A DNA stretch of 64,000 bases, taken from Telopea speciosissima. Taxonomy: Eukaryota; Streptophyta; Magnoliopsida; Proteales; Proteaceae. This document shows positions 11,728 through 23,209 of the stretch, in pieces. The position numbers were made by a program, and so were the translations under genes. Position 1 is the stretch's first letter. The number at the start of each line of letters is the position of its first letter. The stretch is from contig NC_057922.1 in NCBI RefSeq assembly GCF_018873765.1, positions 42,862,321-42,926,320 on the forward strand, given 5' to 3'. The notes beneath the pieces are model-generated. The model ran no database searches and was not told the origin of the DNA. It was given only the letters and a program-made list of their open reading frames with translations.

Positions 11728-11748
11728 CACGTGCTCCCCTTCTCCAAC
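11728..11748 (+). ncRNA. MIR164: miR164 star strand (3p)
   Basis: A 21-nt segment on the 3' arm complementary to the mature strand apart from small bulges, matching the conserved miR164 star found in many angiosperms. Confidence 0.9.
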
Positions 11749-11762
11749 ATGAGTTCCTCACC

Positions 11763-13273
11763 TCCCTCCCTCCCTCCCTCTCTCTTCAGGCTTTGCTGCT
11801 CCAGTACAGCTCCCACACAATTCTGGTAATGCTTGTGAATCTCATGGTAAGATTAAGTAGTTTCATATTAATTTTTCGTCTCTGGTCTTTGCAGTTTGGG
11901 ATTTTACACCTTTTTTCAGTCTTCCTTGGACAGATCATATCTCCTACCACAAGAAGGAACTGAACTCACCTACCCAAGACGATTCAGTGACTCACCTCTC
12001 ACATGGGTGTTATTTCCAAAATGCTGAAGAAGGTCAATGCCCAACACTAGTGACCTGGTGTGTTAGAGTGAGACTGTGAAGCTGTGGTCTCTGCAATTCT
12101 GCTTGGAAATTAGTTAGAGCAGGGAAGTGAGAACTGTGTTTGGCCCTGTTTGGGAGTCAAAAGAGTGGGTTTTCTGTTACCCAAATTGTACTTTCCTTCT
12201 TGTCCTTGCACTTGCATTTGCACTTTAAGGTCATAGGTGACTTGTAGTAGGATAGAGTAGCTGGGGATGGAAATGGGAGAAGAGGAGTGAAGGATTTGGT
12301 TGTTTCTTATGGGTGCACTGGACTGAACTGCAGGAGGGTGGGTTATTGGTATTGGGAATTGAAACGGGGATTACGGGGGAGAGAAAGAAAGAAACCGTAG
12401 CCCGTAGGAGGAGAAGTGAAGACGAGGAAGCAAACTAAGCGAAGGTCCCAAGCACCAAATGACAGTTTAAAAGGGTAAAGCAATGGACCTATCCCTGTCC
12501 CTGACAGAAGCAGGACATGGGTTTTACCTGAATCCAGAATTTTCAGAAAAAAATTCAGATTTCAGTCTCAGAAATATCAGAACATATACAACCCCAACAC
12601 GCAATGCAACGCATGTCGAGGAGAACTTGAACACTGAAAGAAGATATATATTACTCAGAATTAAATTCTGGGTTGGGATTTAAAATCACTTTGATTGCCC
12701 TGTAGAGTGAGAGAGAGAGAGAGAGAGAGAGCACTGTGGAGGGTCAAGGGTGACATACCTTTCCTTTGGCCATGGCCCCTATAAGGAGTAAAAAAAATTG
12801 GTCTTGGAAGTCTAAAATTCCTTTCTTTTAAGTGTAAAGGAGTGAGTAGCTTTTGCTTTCATAATGGATGGAAGTCTCATCAAACTTCCCTAAGTTCAAA
12901 AGCTTCAAATGCATCATCACTACTGTCTTTTTCTCATCAATCTGTTCGTTCTCTGTAAGCAAGCTTTGCTACCTCTGTTACTCAAGAGGAAACCCATTTC
13001 TTCCCTCTCTATAGAAAAAATCTCTTTCAGTAGATTACATCGTTTTACCCAAAATGAAGGAAGCATTAGCCGCAACTAATAATTGAAACATTCTTCAGTT
13101 GGTGGGTCTTTTCTCTCCTGCGTGTGCATCAACACTGAAGATGTCACCGAAGTATGTTTTATTTAGTAAAAATAACATTATAAGCAGGGTTTTAATAATC
13201 GGTATCGGTTTGGATCGGATATATATACCACTGTATTCTTAAAAAACTCGGACATTTTTATTGTTGTTCTGTA
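11763..13273. other. Downstream of MIR164; no protein gene recognised
   Basis: Contains the remaining pri-miRNA (end unknown), a CT-rich run just after the hairpin (11761-11783) and a (GA)n microsatellite at 12705-12732. Short open frames here lack any family resemblance. Confidence 0.5.
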
Positions 13274-14233
13274 TCTTCTATTGGAAATATGTCCATAAAA
13301 TTTATAAATGAATTGTTTATTTATGATTATGATTGCATGACATTAACGGGCTGTGGTTGTCCATAGGTTTTCACCTTAAATATTTTCATGACTAGTACAG
13401 AATTGGGCATTCTGTTAATATGATCACATATTGTGTGTGCTCATGAATGTTGATTCAGGGACACAAGTGTGAGTGTACATATTGTGTGTATATTGATTTT
13501 GATCACGTGAGAATCTTGAATGGAATATTGTCAATTGTTTGAGGATAAGATTCTCATTGGTAGTTTTTTGATTGGTCTCCAGATCTGAGAGGTTCTTATC
13601 GTTGCAGTTAGACATTATGGGTTTTAGTGTACCAATAGTTGATGTCCCTCAGATTATATATCGGTGCACTGGATTCATGGTGTTTATCTGTGGACAAAAG
13701 AGATGCTCAACAAAGAATCCACTCCCATTTTGGGTGAATATCAAGAGAGGGTATCTGGACATGATTGGATGAAAATCCAGATCCGATGTTACATTTTGTA
13801 AAATGTTAATAAAGGTTTTCTAAAATATTAATAATATATTAATATTTATTTTTCAAAATGTTTTGGAACATTTTGAGATACCCAATCGAAAGTTCAGATT
13901 CTCTGCATAATATTTTGACAAACCTACAGGAGTTATATCTACATCTGATGTGGAAATTGGTGAATGCTTTTAATTTGGAATTGTTGGCATTAGCTGATCG
14001 GCATCTATAGTAGATTTTCCATTGGGATCATACCTTTTTCCAATGCCAGCGGCGAAGGATTGTACGTGCAACTAACCGATTAATTATAAAGTGAGATTTA
14101 ATAGTTAATTAATATTAAATCAAAATTTGATTGATTAATGAGATTAACTAATGATTGTTTATTTATATATATTATGGAAAAGGAGATGAGGACGAAACGT
14201 TTGAGAAATCTTTGTTTTATCTATATCTTTTTC

Positions 14234-14265
<32 letters not shown>

Positions 14266-14795
14266 GGTAAAAGGATAATGAAGAGAAGAGATTAGAAACC
14301 GACTTAAGAAGTCGTATTAGAGCTAAAGCCGAATTCATTAGAGAGGGTGGTGACACCTCATGCCACATGTCGTTTTAATAGTTTTATTAGAAAAAAAAAA
14401 AACTTAGTGCTTGATGAGGTAGCATTACGGTTTGACTAATTCATGAGACTCTCTCTAAACATAGACAAGGGGGCTTGGCTTCGGCTTTAGCTTTGGAAAA
14501 CAGAAAATGTATTCCCTTTTTCATTTTTCTCTCTTTTGAGTTCTAGGGTTGAACTTTAAGTCTTTGGCAAGTGTTGTCAGAGAGTGTGTGCGTACCTTTG
14601 CCGCGGTGTTGAAGAAAAGCTACAATCCCTAAGAGGTGTTGCATTTGTGACACTCAAGGTAACCATTTCTCCCCTTCCATGTGATGGATATTTGTAATGG
14701 AAATCCCTATTCCTACAAATGGACTTATCCTGATTTCTAATATGATTAGAAAATTAAGTTTTATTTCCGCTGCATATTGATATTCCATCATCTTC
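13274..14795. mobile_element. Solo LTR (probably Ty1/copia), TSD TCTTC
   Basis: A 1,512-bp block (13279-14790) begins TATTGGAAATATG and ends CATATTGATATTCCATCA, a decayed inverted pair at the termini. It is flanked by the 5-bp direct repeat TCTTC (13274-13278 and 14791-14795). No gag/pol or second LTR adjoins it, so unequal recombination to a solo LTR is inferred. It contains a (TA)n run near 14230-14263. The flanks carry GGTATCGG-type repeat words, so it may have landed in an older repeat. Confidence 0.6.
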
Positions 14796-15193
14796 AATTG
14801 ATATGGATTGGTCATGAATCGGTATTGGTCTCCATCGATACTGATACAAATCGACTGATACTAGATCTGCACCACGTATCAAGGGTCAAAACCAAACACA
14901 ATCTAATGTAAACCCTCCTTCCTCTCATAATTTTCATTCGGACTTGCGAGTAATGTTGATAACCCATTTATGCCCCAGCATTATAATGGAAGAGGCTCTC
15001 TGAGCAAGCGTCAATGCATCATAGAGGGTGCACCAATGATGTATGTCGAACTATTGATGTGTTGACAGAATGATTGGGCAGATAAGAGGGTAGTGGGGTC
15101 ATTTCATGTGAGGAAGAGAGAGTCAGGGAGAAGTGCTAGGATATCCTCCCTTCGGAATTAAGAGAACCTCTTCCTAAATAAATATAGGGAAGT

Positions 15194-15349
15194 AGTTCTC
15201 TGTCTGGGAGTGTGGCCTATGCCAGCAACACTCCCATGTGTTTATCTCTTTCCTTCTCAAAACAATGGGGCAAAGGTGTTTTTTCAATTGAAGAGGAGAG
15301 AGATACACTCATGGGAGTGCTGACATAGGCCACTCCCAGACAGAGAACT
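15194..15349. mobile_element. Hairpin MITE, 156 bp
   Basis: Inverted arms of about 60 bases: AGTTCTCTGTCTGGGAGTG and CACTCCCATG on the left match CATGGGAGTG and CACTCCCAGACAGAGAACT on the right, around a short loop near 15255-15290. It belongs to a loose family in this window sharing a TTCTCTGT-type end (see 37216 and 28354). Confidence 0.65.
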
Positions 15350-16726
15350 TTCTGCCATAAATATACATGATATAGAATGAGAGGAGGTACTACTTCGGTA
15401 CCATCTCTTTATCGGTTGGCGGACAGCCGAAGAGTCATCTCTTGGGCAGTCAAAAGGGGGCAACTCATCTTATGAAAGATGAGTTGCCTTGTATCTGGTG
15501 AAGAGAAGAGGATGTTAGATAGAATGAACAGTCGAGTGTCATGGGAGAGAAAATCAACTAGAAACTGGCATCATCACCTGGTCCCTTCCAACCATTAAAG
15601 GTATGTGCTTATTACAAACAGTCTGGTTCATGATTGAGCATGTACCCTTCCTCATTCGGATTACCCATTGGTCGAATTCCCAACAATCCAAAAAGGGGTA
15701 AAATGCTAGGAGGGCTCAATGTCCACACTCAATCTTTGACACCCTCACGTACCCATGGTTTTAAGTATCGGTATCGTATCGCCCGTATCGGTGAGGGACC
15801 ATGAAGGCCCATAACCCTAAGTGAGACTCACACTATAGAGGATCCAAATTGAGTATATTGCTAAATCCTTCAGACCTTGGCTAGATGAGACCCACATTGC
15901 AGTCCCCCCCAGCCTACATCTCCTATGTATCTTAGTCCCATTCTGATAGCACATGTCAAGGTCCGATCCAACAACCCCAAAAGATGCAACTAGTAGGGGG
16001 AAAAATCATTCTCGTTCATAAGCCCAATACCCTCCCCAAAGCTGACTAATGTAACAATGGGAACAAAGGAGTTTTGAGTCCGTGATACCAAGGGTCAACT
16101 ATCTAGTGCCCCTCTCCCCAATTGCATTGCACCACATTGTATCTTTCTATTCTAGCCCAAGCCCAAGACTAAGCCCTTCTGATTTCAAAACAGGCAAAAG
16201 AAGCCCAAGCCCATTGAAGGAAGAGTGGCGGCCTGGCGGGGTAACCTGACCCACCTTGATAGGGTTTAATTTCTTGAATCTTAAGATCTCAAGATTCAGT
16301 TATTTAGTGTAAAATGCTGCATCTTAAGATTTGATGCATCTTAGGATGTAAATCGGTTTTACCAACCAAACGGTAAAAAAAATCAAGATTCATGAGTTTG
16401 TAGATGTAACAACTACAGATATAAGCAACCAAACACGTTCTTAGATGTTCCAAAGTTCAAACTCAAACTTGGAAGGAAGATATTGGGATTTCTCAGTTCT
16501 GGTTAACGGTAAATGTAGTGGCCCTTCTAAGGAACGCTCAGAACAACAGAAGAGAAGGCTCTTAAGGTCTATCTCATTCTCATTCATTACTTGTTCTTTG
16601 GCCTTTTTCAATCCTTCCCTTATTTTTTACGTACTTTATATTTTTGGATCTTTCCTTTGGATTTCTGCATAAGATTTTTAGGCGAGGGCGGTTTGTTTTC
16701 TGCTCTGTTTTGTTCTGTCAAATAAA
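15350..16726. other. No gene recognised
   Basis: Unassigned DNA. A GTTTTAAGTATCGGTATCG repeat word occurs near 15753, of the same type as near 13190 and 14815. A 75-codon frame at 16445 has no recognisable family and is not called. Confidence 0.45.
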
Positions 16727-17233
16727 CTACCAAGTCAGAATCTCCAAATTGGTTGGTTTTCATTTTTACCCACCTGCAGTCAAAACTCGAATTGTAACAT
16801 ACTATGTCATGCCACCTGTTTGATAAAATGTTTGTGTTAACCAAAATAACTTACCAAGTCAGAATCTCCAAATTGGTTGGTTTTCATTTTGTACCCACTA
16901 GCAGTCATAACTTGAATTGTAACATACTGGTATATGTCATGCTACCTGTTTGATAAAATGTTTGTGTTAACCAACATAACCTACCAAGTCAGAATCTCCA
17001 AATTGGTTGGTTTTCATTTTTACCCACCTGCAGTCAAAACTTGAATTGTATCATACTAGTCTATGTCATGCCACCTATTTGATAAAATGTTTGTGTTAAC
17101 CAAAATAACCTACCAAGTCAGAATCTCCAAATTGGTTGGTTTTCATTTTTACCCACCTGCAGTCAAAACTCGAATTGTAACATACTGGTATTTGTCATTG
17201 CCACCTGTTTGATAAAATGTTTGTGTTAACCAA
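16727..17233. repeat. Four-copy tandem repeat, period about 124-130 bp
   Basis: Copies start at 16727, 16851, 16981 and 17110, each beginning CTACCAAGTCAGAATCTCC (second copy TTACC) and ending near GTTTGTGTTAACCAA. Copies differ by a few substitutions and small indels (for example ACTATGTC against ACTGGTATATGTC), so they are not very recent. Frames running through it are repeat shadows. Confidence 0.92.
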
Positions 17234-17532
17234 GTCTCTCCCCCCCCCCTCTCCCCCTTGTTGATGGCGGTATTTGATTTGTTTGAAAGGGAAATCTGAC
17301 AAAGAACCGAAGGAACTAGCTAATGATAGGCTAACCCAAATGAAAAGGGGGCAAATTTGCTTGAACGGTTGATTTGTGCGCACAATTCTATGGAAAGAAC
17401 ACTACCACTACTTTGTCGGGGAATAGATTGAGATACTTTTGAGCTCAAATGAATACGTTTTATCTTATTTCGCTTGGTGGTTCTAAATGTTTCAATCAAA
17501 TGCTAGTTAACCTCCATGAAAGATCATCTTTT

Positions 17533-19246
17533 TGATGGCCAAAAAACGGTCCAGGGATCAAACCATGGTTCCCTAGGGAGACCAAGATATTTATCTTTAG
17601 GGTTTTGCACGCCCTGGGTTAGCCCATGGTGTCCCAAGGGTGCCCCATTTTAATTTTAGGATTTTCTATGGTCGTCCATGGGAACCCTGGTGCATCCCTA
17701 TTAGGGTTTCTCCTTCCCTATTGCATTCCATAAAATTAATTATCACAATAGGGACGGAGAAATTCGTCTCTAGTCCATCACATGGCAAAGGGGATCCATC
17801 CCATACTCGAATGCGCAGCGGAAATTAATCGATTCGAGTTTCTTTCGCATCCCATAAATATTAATAATCAATGAACAGAAGGAACTAATAAAGAACTGCT
17901 AACCTAGTGAGCCTCAAGTGTTGCTCCTCCAATAGACAGTGGTTCTTCCTCTAATGAGCGCTCCAAGCAAACAAATCTGAACCTCTAATGGTGCTACCAA
18001 GGTTCTACACGCCAATCCCAGATGCCCTCAAACTCCTCAGCACAGATCTAGGGTTTCACAAATCCTAACTCTCAAACACAGGTGAGAGAAGCAAGAAGAA
18101 GAAGAGAGATCACAAGAGGGAGAGAGAGAAACCAAAAATGTAGGAGAGAGAGTGTCTGCTCCAAAAATGTGGAGAGCTGCTCTCTTCTGCGTTTTATGGT
18201 CCCCTATTTATAATAATAGGGTTTAATTAAATCCTAGATAGATTTAATAGAGCCTTAGTGAGAGTCTGACTCTCTCTCTCTCTCAGTCTGGCAGTTCTGT
18301 TTAAACTCAAAGTGCTACACAGGTGAAGAAGCAAAATCTAATAGGGAAAGTATTAATTAGATTCTTTATTTAATTATTAATGGATAATTACAATTAGCAC
18401 CAAATCCATTAATTAAATAAAGAGTCAATTAAATTAGCAAATTCCAAATAACTCCCTATATGATCACAATTTATCATATACAACCCCCCACTAATCAACA
18501 CCATCATTATGGAATCTAGGGCATGTACACATGTACTGCCAAACCCCAATCCATAGTACATGTCCATATAAGAGCGTCTGTTCATCCGATCGGGTCACGC
18601 AAAACTCGATAAAACATTTTATTTGAAATAACTATAAATAATGTATCATTTTATGTAAAATAAATTTTGCAAAACCATTTCCAAAATGGTACTGGATCCA
18701 GATTCTGATCCGACCATGCACAGACAGTCTCTATCTTGGTGTTCCCCAATCGGGCAGTGGTGACCGTGTTGGATAACTCCTTCACTCACAAAGTGTTCAC
18801 GCATTCCCAGAACACCGACTTTGACTCACTTGAGTCTTAGTCATTGATGAACCAAAGAATGCGATCACACTTTGCAGTGACAGGGTTCCCTCAGGTACAG
18901 GGTGTTGATGACACATGTTTATCCCTTCCTACATCTGGCAGTAATACATGAGGGAATCGACAAATTAGATTCTTCGCCAATGCACACATTAAACATGTGA
19001 GCACTTGCATTCGTACCCTGACATCACATGTCTAGGCATACCCAATGCGACGACCATATGATAAGGGTGCCCAGCCCAAACCCTAGTCGTGACTACCATT
19101 TTAAGTATAACTTACGGACACATAATGCTCAAAAAATTTATATCGCATGTGACAGTATTAAACTAAAATGAATAAATGTTCAATACAAAGGTGAACCGGG
19201 TTGAACCGGACCGAACCGGGTTTGATGGACACACACTTGTCCAACA
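17533..19246 (-). repeat. 3' LTR of the copia element
   Basis: On the plus strand it reads TGATGGCC to CCAACA (1,714 bp). It is nearly identical to 25023-26725 with scattered substitutions and small indels. The left terminal triplet is TGA where the partner LTR has TGT. The bases just right of it (GTCTCTCACTT, 19247-19257) are the complement of the polypurine tract. Confidence 0.93.
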
Positions 19247-19262
19247 GTCTCTCACTTGTACA

Positions 19263-21434
19263 TCAAAGCCAATTCCCCATACATTTTAAACCCATGCCCT
19301 CCATGTGTTTCTCAAACACTCCTGGTGACAAACCCTTTGTCATGGCATCAGACACATTTTCAGTTGTGTCCACTTTGGAGATACTCACGTCACCCTGCTG
19401 AATAATCTCTCTGATGAGGTGATACTTTCGCTGCACGTGCTTGTTCCTCTGATGAGCCTTAGGCTCCTTAGCTTGTACAATGGCCCCTCTGTTGTCACAT
19501 AACAGGGGAATAGGGCCCTTGACAAGATCAGGGACTACCTCCAAATCTGATAGGAATTTCTTCAGCCAAACACCTTCTTTTGCTGCATCACAAGCTGCAA
19601 GGTATTATGCTTCGGTAGTAGAATCGGCTGTAGACTTTTGTTTCGCACTCCGCCACACAATGGCACCTCCACCCATTAGATATACCATCCCGGACGTGGA
19701 TTTTCTATCATCCTTGTCAGTTTGGAAATCCAAATCTGTGTATCCCAATACTGACAACTGATCGGATCCAAAAACCAAGAAATATTCCTTAGTCCTTCTT
19801 AGGTACTTGAGGATATTCTTGATAAGACACTCAATGCTCGCGCCCAGGGTTAGATTGATAACGACTTACCATGCCTCTTGCATAGCAAATATCCAGCCTC
19901 GTACACAACATGGCATACATAAGACTCCCATCATTGAGGCATAGGGAATCCTCTTCATCTCTTCAATGTCTGTCGAGATCGAGGACATTGAGATCCGGAA
20001 AGACTGACTCCATGTCCGAAGGGAACACTTCCCCTCTTGGAGTTCTCCATATTAAATCTGGCCAGGACTTTGTCTATATAGGTAGCCTGTGACAAGCCTA
20101 GCATCCTTTTCTGGCGATCTCTTACGAGTTTGATCCCAAGGATATAGCTAGCTTCACCAAGGTCTTTCATCGAAAATGTTGTGGATAACCACTGTTTTAT
20201 AGATGAAAGAAAACCTACATCGTTACCAATCAGCAATATGTCATCTACGTATAAAACAAGAAAACATACTGCCCTCCCACTGATCTTCTTGTAAACGCAT
20301 GGTTCATCCAAGTTTTGATCAAAACCAAATGATTTGATTGATTGATCAAACCTGATGTTCCAGCTCCTGGAAGCCTGCTTCAGCCCATAAATGGACCTTT
20401 GTAATTTGCACACCTTTCTTTCTTCCTCCAAGGAAGAGAACCCCTCTGGCTATTCCATGTAGATTTCCTCTTGAAGGAACCCATTTAGAAATGCGAACCG
20501 CACATCCATCTCGCGATTTCATAATCAAAGTGTGCTGCGATAGCCAATAAAATCCTGATGGATTTTATCATCGCTACTGGTGAAAAGGTTTCCTCATAGT
20601 CTATACCCTCTTTCTGGGTATAACCCTTTGCCACCAGTCTCGCTTTGAATCTCTCGACCTTTTCATCTGCGCCCTTCTTCCTCTTGAAGATCCATTTACA
20701 TCCAATCGGCTTGATGCCAAGTGGTGGATCGACTAGAGTCCAGACCTTGTTGGAATGCATCGAATCGATTTCAGAGCGCATTGCTTCCAACCACCTAGTG
20801 GCATCAACATCCTTTAGAGCCTTAGAGTATGTCATCGGATCATCATCCAATTCAACCGATACCATGTGGAACTCTTCCACTGTTTCCTCTTCGGTTAGAA
20901 GAGTTAGCCTGGTGGGTGGTCTAATAGTCCTCCCACTGCGTCAAGGTTCCTCAGGTGTTGGTATTTCAGCGGGTATGTCAGTTGGTCTAACTTCTGGAAG
21001 TGACGTTTCTGAGCCATCTGATAGCTCTTTTATGACTACTGGTTCGAACCTCTGGGTCATCATTTCTTCCTCCAAAAATATGACATGTCTACTTACAATG
21101 ACCTTTTGGTCAATGGGTCATAGAAATAATAGCCTATCGTGCCTTTGGGGTAGCCTAAGAAATAGCATCTCGAAGTCCTGGATTCTAACTTTTCTCATGT
21201 CATGCTTTCGCACATGTGCTATGCAACCCCATACCCTAAGGTGTTGAATATGGGCTTTCGCCCTTTCCACAACTCAAAGGGTGTCTTGGCTACAAACTTA
21301 GATGGAACCCTATTCAAGATATATATCGTCGTCTCTAAAGCGTATCCCCAGAAATAAAGAGGCAGCTCACTATAAGTGAGCATCGTCCTGACCATATCCA
21401 ATAGGGTCCGATTGCGTCGTTCAGTTACACCATT
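19263..21434 (-). pseudogene. copia integrase C-terminus, reverse transcriptase and RNase H, frameshifted
   Basis: The domains continue in pieces: integrase tail (RRNRTLLDMVRTML, from about 21431); the start of RT ([20 protein letters not shown] and [11 protein letters not shown] in 20485-20880); the RT active site YVDDILLIGND and LKQASRSWN in 19955-20431; RNase H (CDNRGAIVQAKEP and RNKHVQRKYHLIRE) in 19263-19544. Frame changes occur near 21240, 20890-21180, 20480 and 19550-19950. The RT could not be made as one protein, so the copy is non-autonomous. Confidence 0.88.
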
Positions 21435-22835
21435 TTATTGTGGTGTGCCTGGATTAGTTAGCTGACTAACTATCCCTTGGGATATGAGATGTTCTTTAAA
21501 CTCATCCGATAGATACTCCCCTCCTCGATCTGATCGTAAGGACTTAACGCGTTTATCGAGCTGTCTTTCGACCTCGGCTTGGAATTCTTTGAATTTATCA
21601 AAGGCTTCCGATTTCCTACGCATCAAGTATATGTAACCATATCTAGAGTAATCATCGGTGAACGTGATAAAGTACTCATACCCATATCTTGCTTGTATGT
21701 TTATGGGTCCACACACGTCAGTGTGTATCAACTCCAACAGATCTGTGGCTCTAGCACCTTTATTGCTAAAGGGTTTCTTGGTCATTTTGCCCTGAAAGCA
21801 TGACTCATAGGTGGGGAATGGTTTCACCCTCAGACTCTCTAAGGGCCCATCCCTCACCAATCTACTGATTTGGTCCACATTAATGTGACCCAATCTTAGA
21901 TGCCACAGATATGTTGAGTTCACTAGAGCTGCTTTCCGTTTCAAATCAACATTTGAAACAACATTCGTTCTAATAGGGCAATCTAGAAAATACAAACCAC
22001 TTTGCATATATCCGGATGCCTCAAAGGAATTATTAAAACGAATAATTAATTTAGAATTAAAAGAAAAACTATATCCGTCCAAAACAAGTTTTGAAACTGA
22101 AATTATCTTCCTCTTGAAAGAGGGTACATAATAGCAATCCTTTAAATTTAAACTAGCAGAACTAAAATTTAAAATAAAAGTTCCCACAGCCAACGCCATG
22201 GTCTCAGCTCCAGTGCCCATCCTAAGACGCACTTCATTTCTTTCCAGGTTCCTTGTCTCCTTGAACCCCTGCAAATCATTGCAAATGTGAACAGTGGATC
22301 CACTATCCACCAACCAAGAATTGGTCGGTTCAAAAGACAAATTAGACTCATAAAGAACGTGAACATCACATGTACCTTCTTTAGCAGCCTCTGTTTCATC
22401 CGGCTTCTTATCTTTCAAAGTTGCCAGATAAGCACGACAGTTTCTTTTCCAGTGACCCTCCTTCTTGCAATAGAAGCACTTGCCTTTGCCTTTATTGCCA
22501 GACTTCCCACCCTTGGCTTTCAGGGTTTTACCCTTACTTCCCTTTTTCTTCTTCTTCCCATTTGAAGAAGGCTTTGCCTCAGTTGCATTGACCTCAGCCT
22601 TGTCCTTTTTCAAGGACGCTTCAGCCTCTACCAGTGCATTAGCAAGCTCGGTGAGCTCCATCTCCTTCTCGGACATCTTGTAGGACATCCTAAAAGGTGC
22701 GTAGGCAGAAGTGAGTGACGCTAAGACCACATCAGTCTTGTATCGCAGGCTGAAATCAGTCCCCATGGATTCCAATTTTTTAAACAGATTGATCATTTTC
22801 ATTACATGATCCATCATTGGAGTCCCCTGGGACAT
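21435..22835 (-). pseudogene. copia gag-protease-integrase segment
   Basis: 466 codons in the same frame as the gag piece. A lysine-rich stretch is followed by a CCHC zinc knuckle (CFYCKKEGHWKRNC, residues 120-133). Next is the aspartic protease active site (VDSGST, residues 176-181), then the integrase zinc-binding HLRLGH region and the catalytic core with HTDVCGP, TDDYSRYGY and RSDRGGEYLS. The frame ends at a TAA (21432-21434) inside the conserved NPGTPQ region of integrase. The start codon shown is simply the first Met after the upstream stop. Confidence 0.9.
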
Positions 22836-22850
22836 CTTGGAGTAATGGAT

Positions 22851-23204
22851 TTAACTCACTGCATCAGAATGTGCGTGTGTCAACTGCCTATTGAACAATT
22901 CAGCAAGCTTAACTATTTTATCCCTAGTAGTGCGTATATCCTTGACTGAGTCTACAACTGACTTTTCCAACGATCCTAGGATATAGAGTGATGCCTTGGA
23001 ATCCCTCATGAGGAACTCTTGCATCTCTTCATTTGCCTCAAAATCGTTCGGGTCGGGTTGAGGAGGAACTTGTTCATCTAGAACTGTGTATAGTCCTTCA
23101 GCAGTCAGGAGCAACTTAATGCTCCGGTACCAATTGATATAGTTTGTACCATTAAGTTTGTATTCACTAATGAGTGTTAACAGGTTGGAATTAACGGCAA
23201 CCAT
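22851..23204 (-). pseudogene. copia gag, N-terminal part
   Basis: An open frame beginning MVAVNSNLLTLISEYKLNG with the gag N-terminal pattern (NGTNYINW, then a YTVLDEQ stretch). It forms the structural core of the retrotransposon particle in the cytoplasm. It ends at an in-frame TAA (22848-22850), after which the same frame continues for 470 codons, so the stop is a nonsense change, not a natural end. Confidence 0.85.
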
Positions 23205-23209
23205 CGTAT

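Larger units (their letters stand above)
11664..11762 (+). ncRNA. MIR164: MIR164 microRNA precursor hairpin
   Basis: The 5' arm carries at 11681-11701 the 21-nt miR164 sequence (starts TGGAGAAGCAGGG, ends CACGTGCA). The 3' arm carries at 11728-11748 the classic star strand (starts CACGTGCTCCCC, ends TTCTCCAAC). The lower stem pairs GGTGAG with CTCACC and AACTC with GAGTT around a C/C mismatch. The loop is about 26 bases between the arms. In plants miR164 directs cleavage of mRNAs for NAC transcription factors (CUC1/CUC2, NAC1 and ORE1 types), setting organ boundaries, lateral-root growth and leaf ageing. The hairpin is processed in the nucleus by DCL1. The final A matches the miR164a/b form rather than the 3'-G form I recall for Arabidopsis miR164c. 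Confidence 0.97.

Noticed and set aside
11643-11963. 106-codon frame over the MIR164 hairpin
   Set aside because: The sequence is explained by the microRNA precursor; the protein has no resemblance to any family and orthologous MIR164 genes are non-coding.
16727-17233. CRISPR-like direct repeats
   Set aside because: Copies are head-to-tail 124-130-bp units without distinct spacers, in a plant nuclear genome; a plain tandem repeat.
20645-21247. 200-codon plus-strand frame
   Set aside because: Antisense shadow of the copia reverse transcriptase region.
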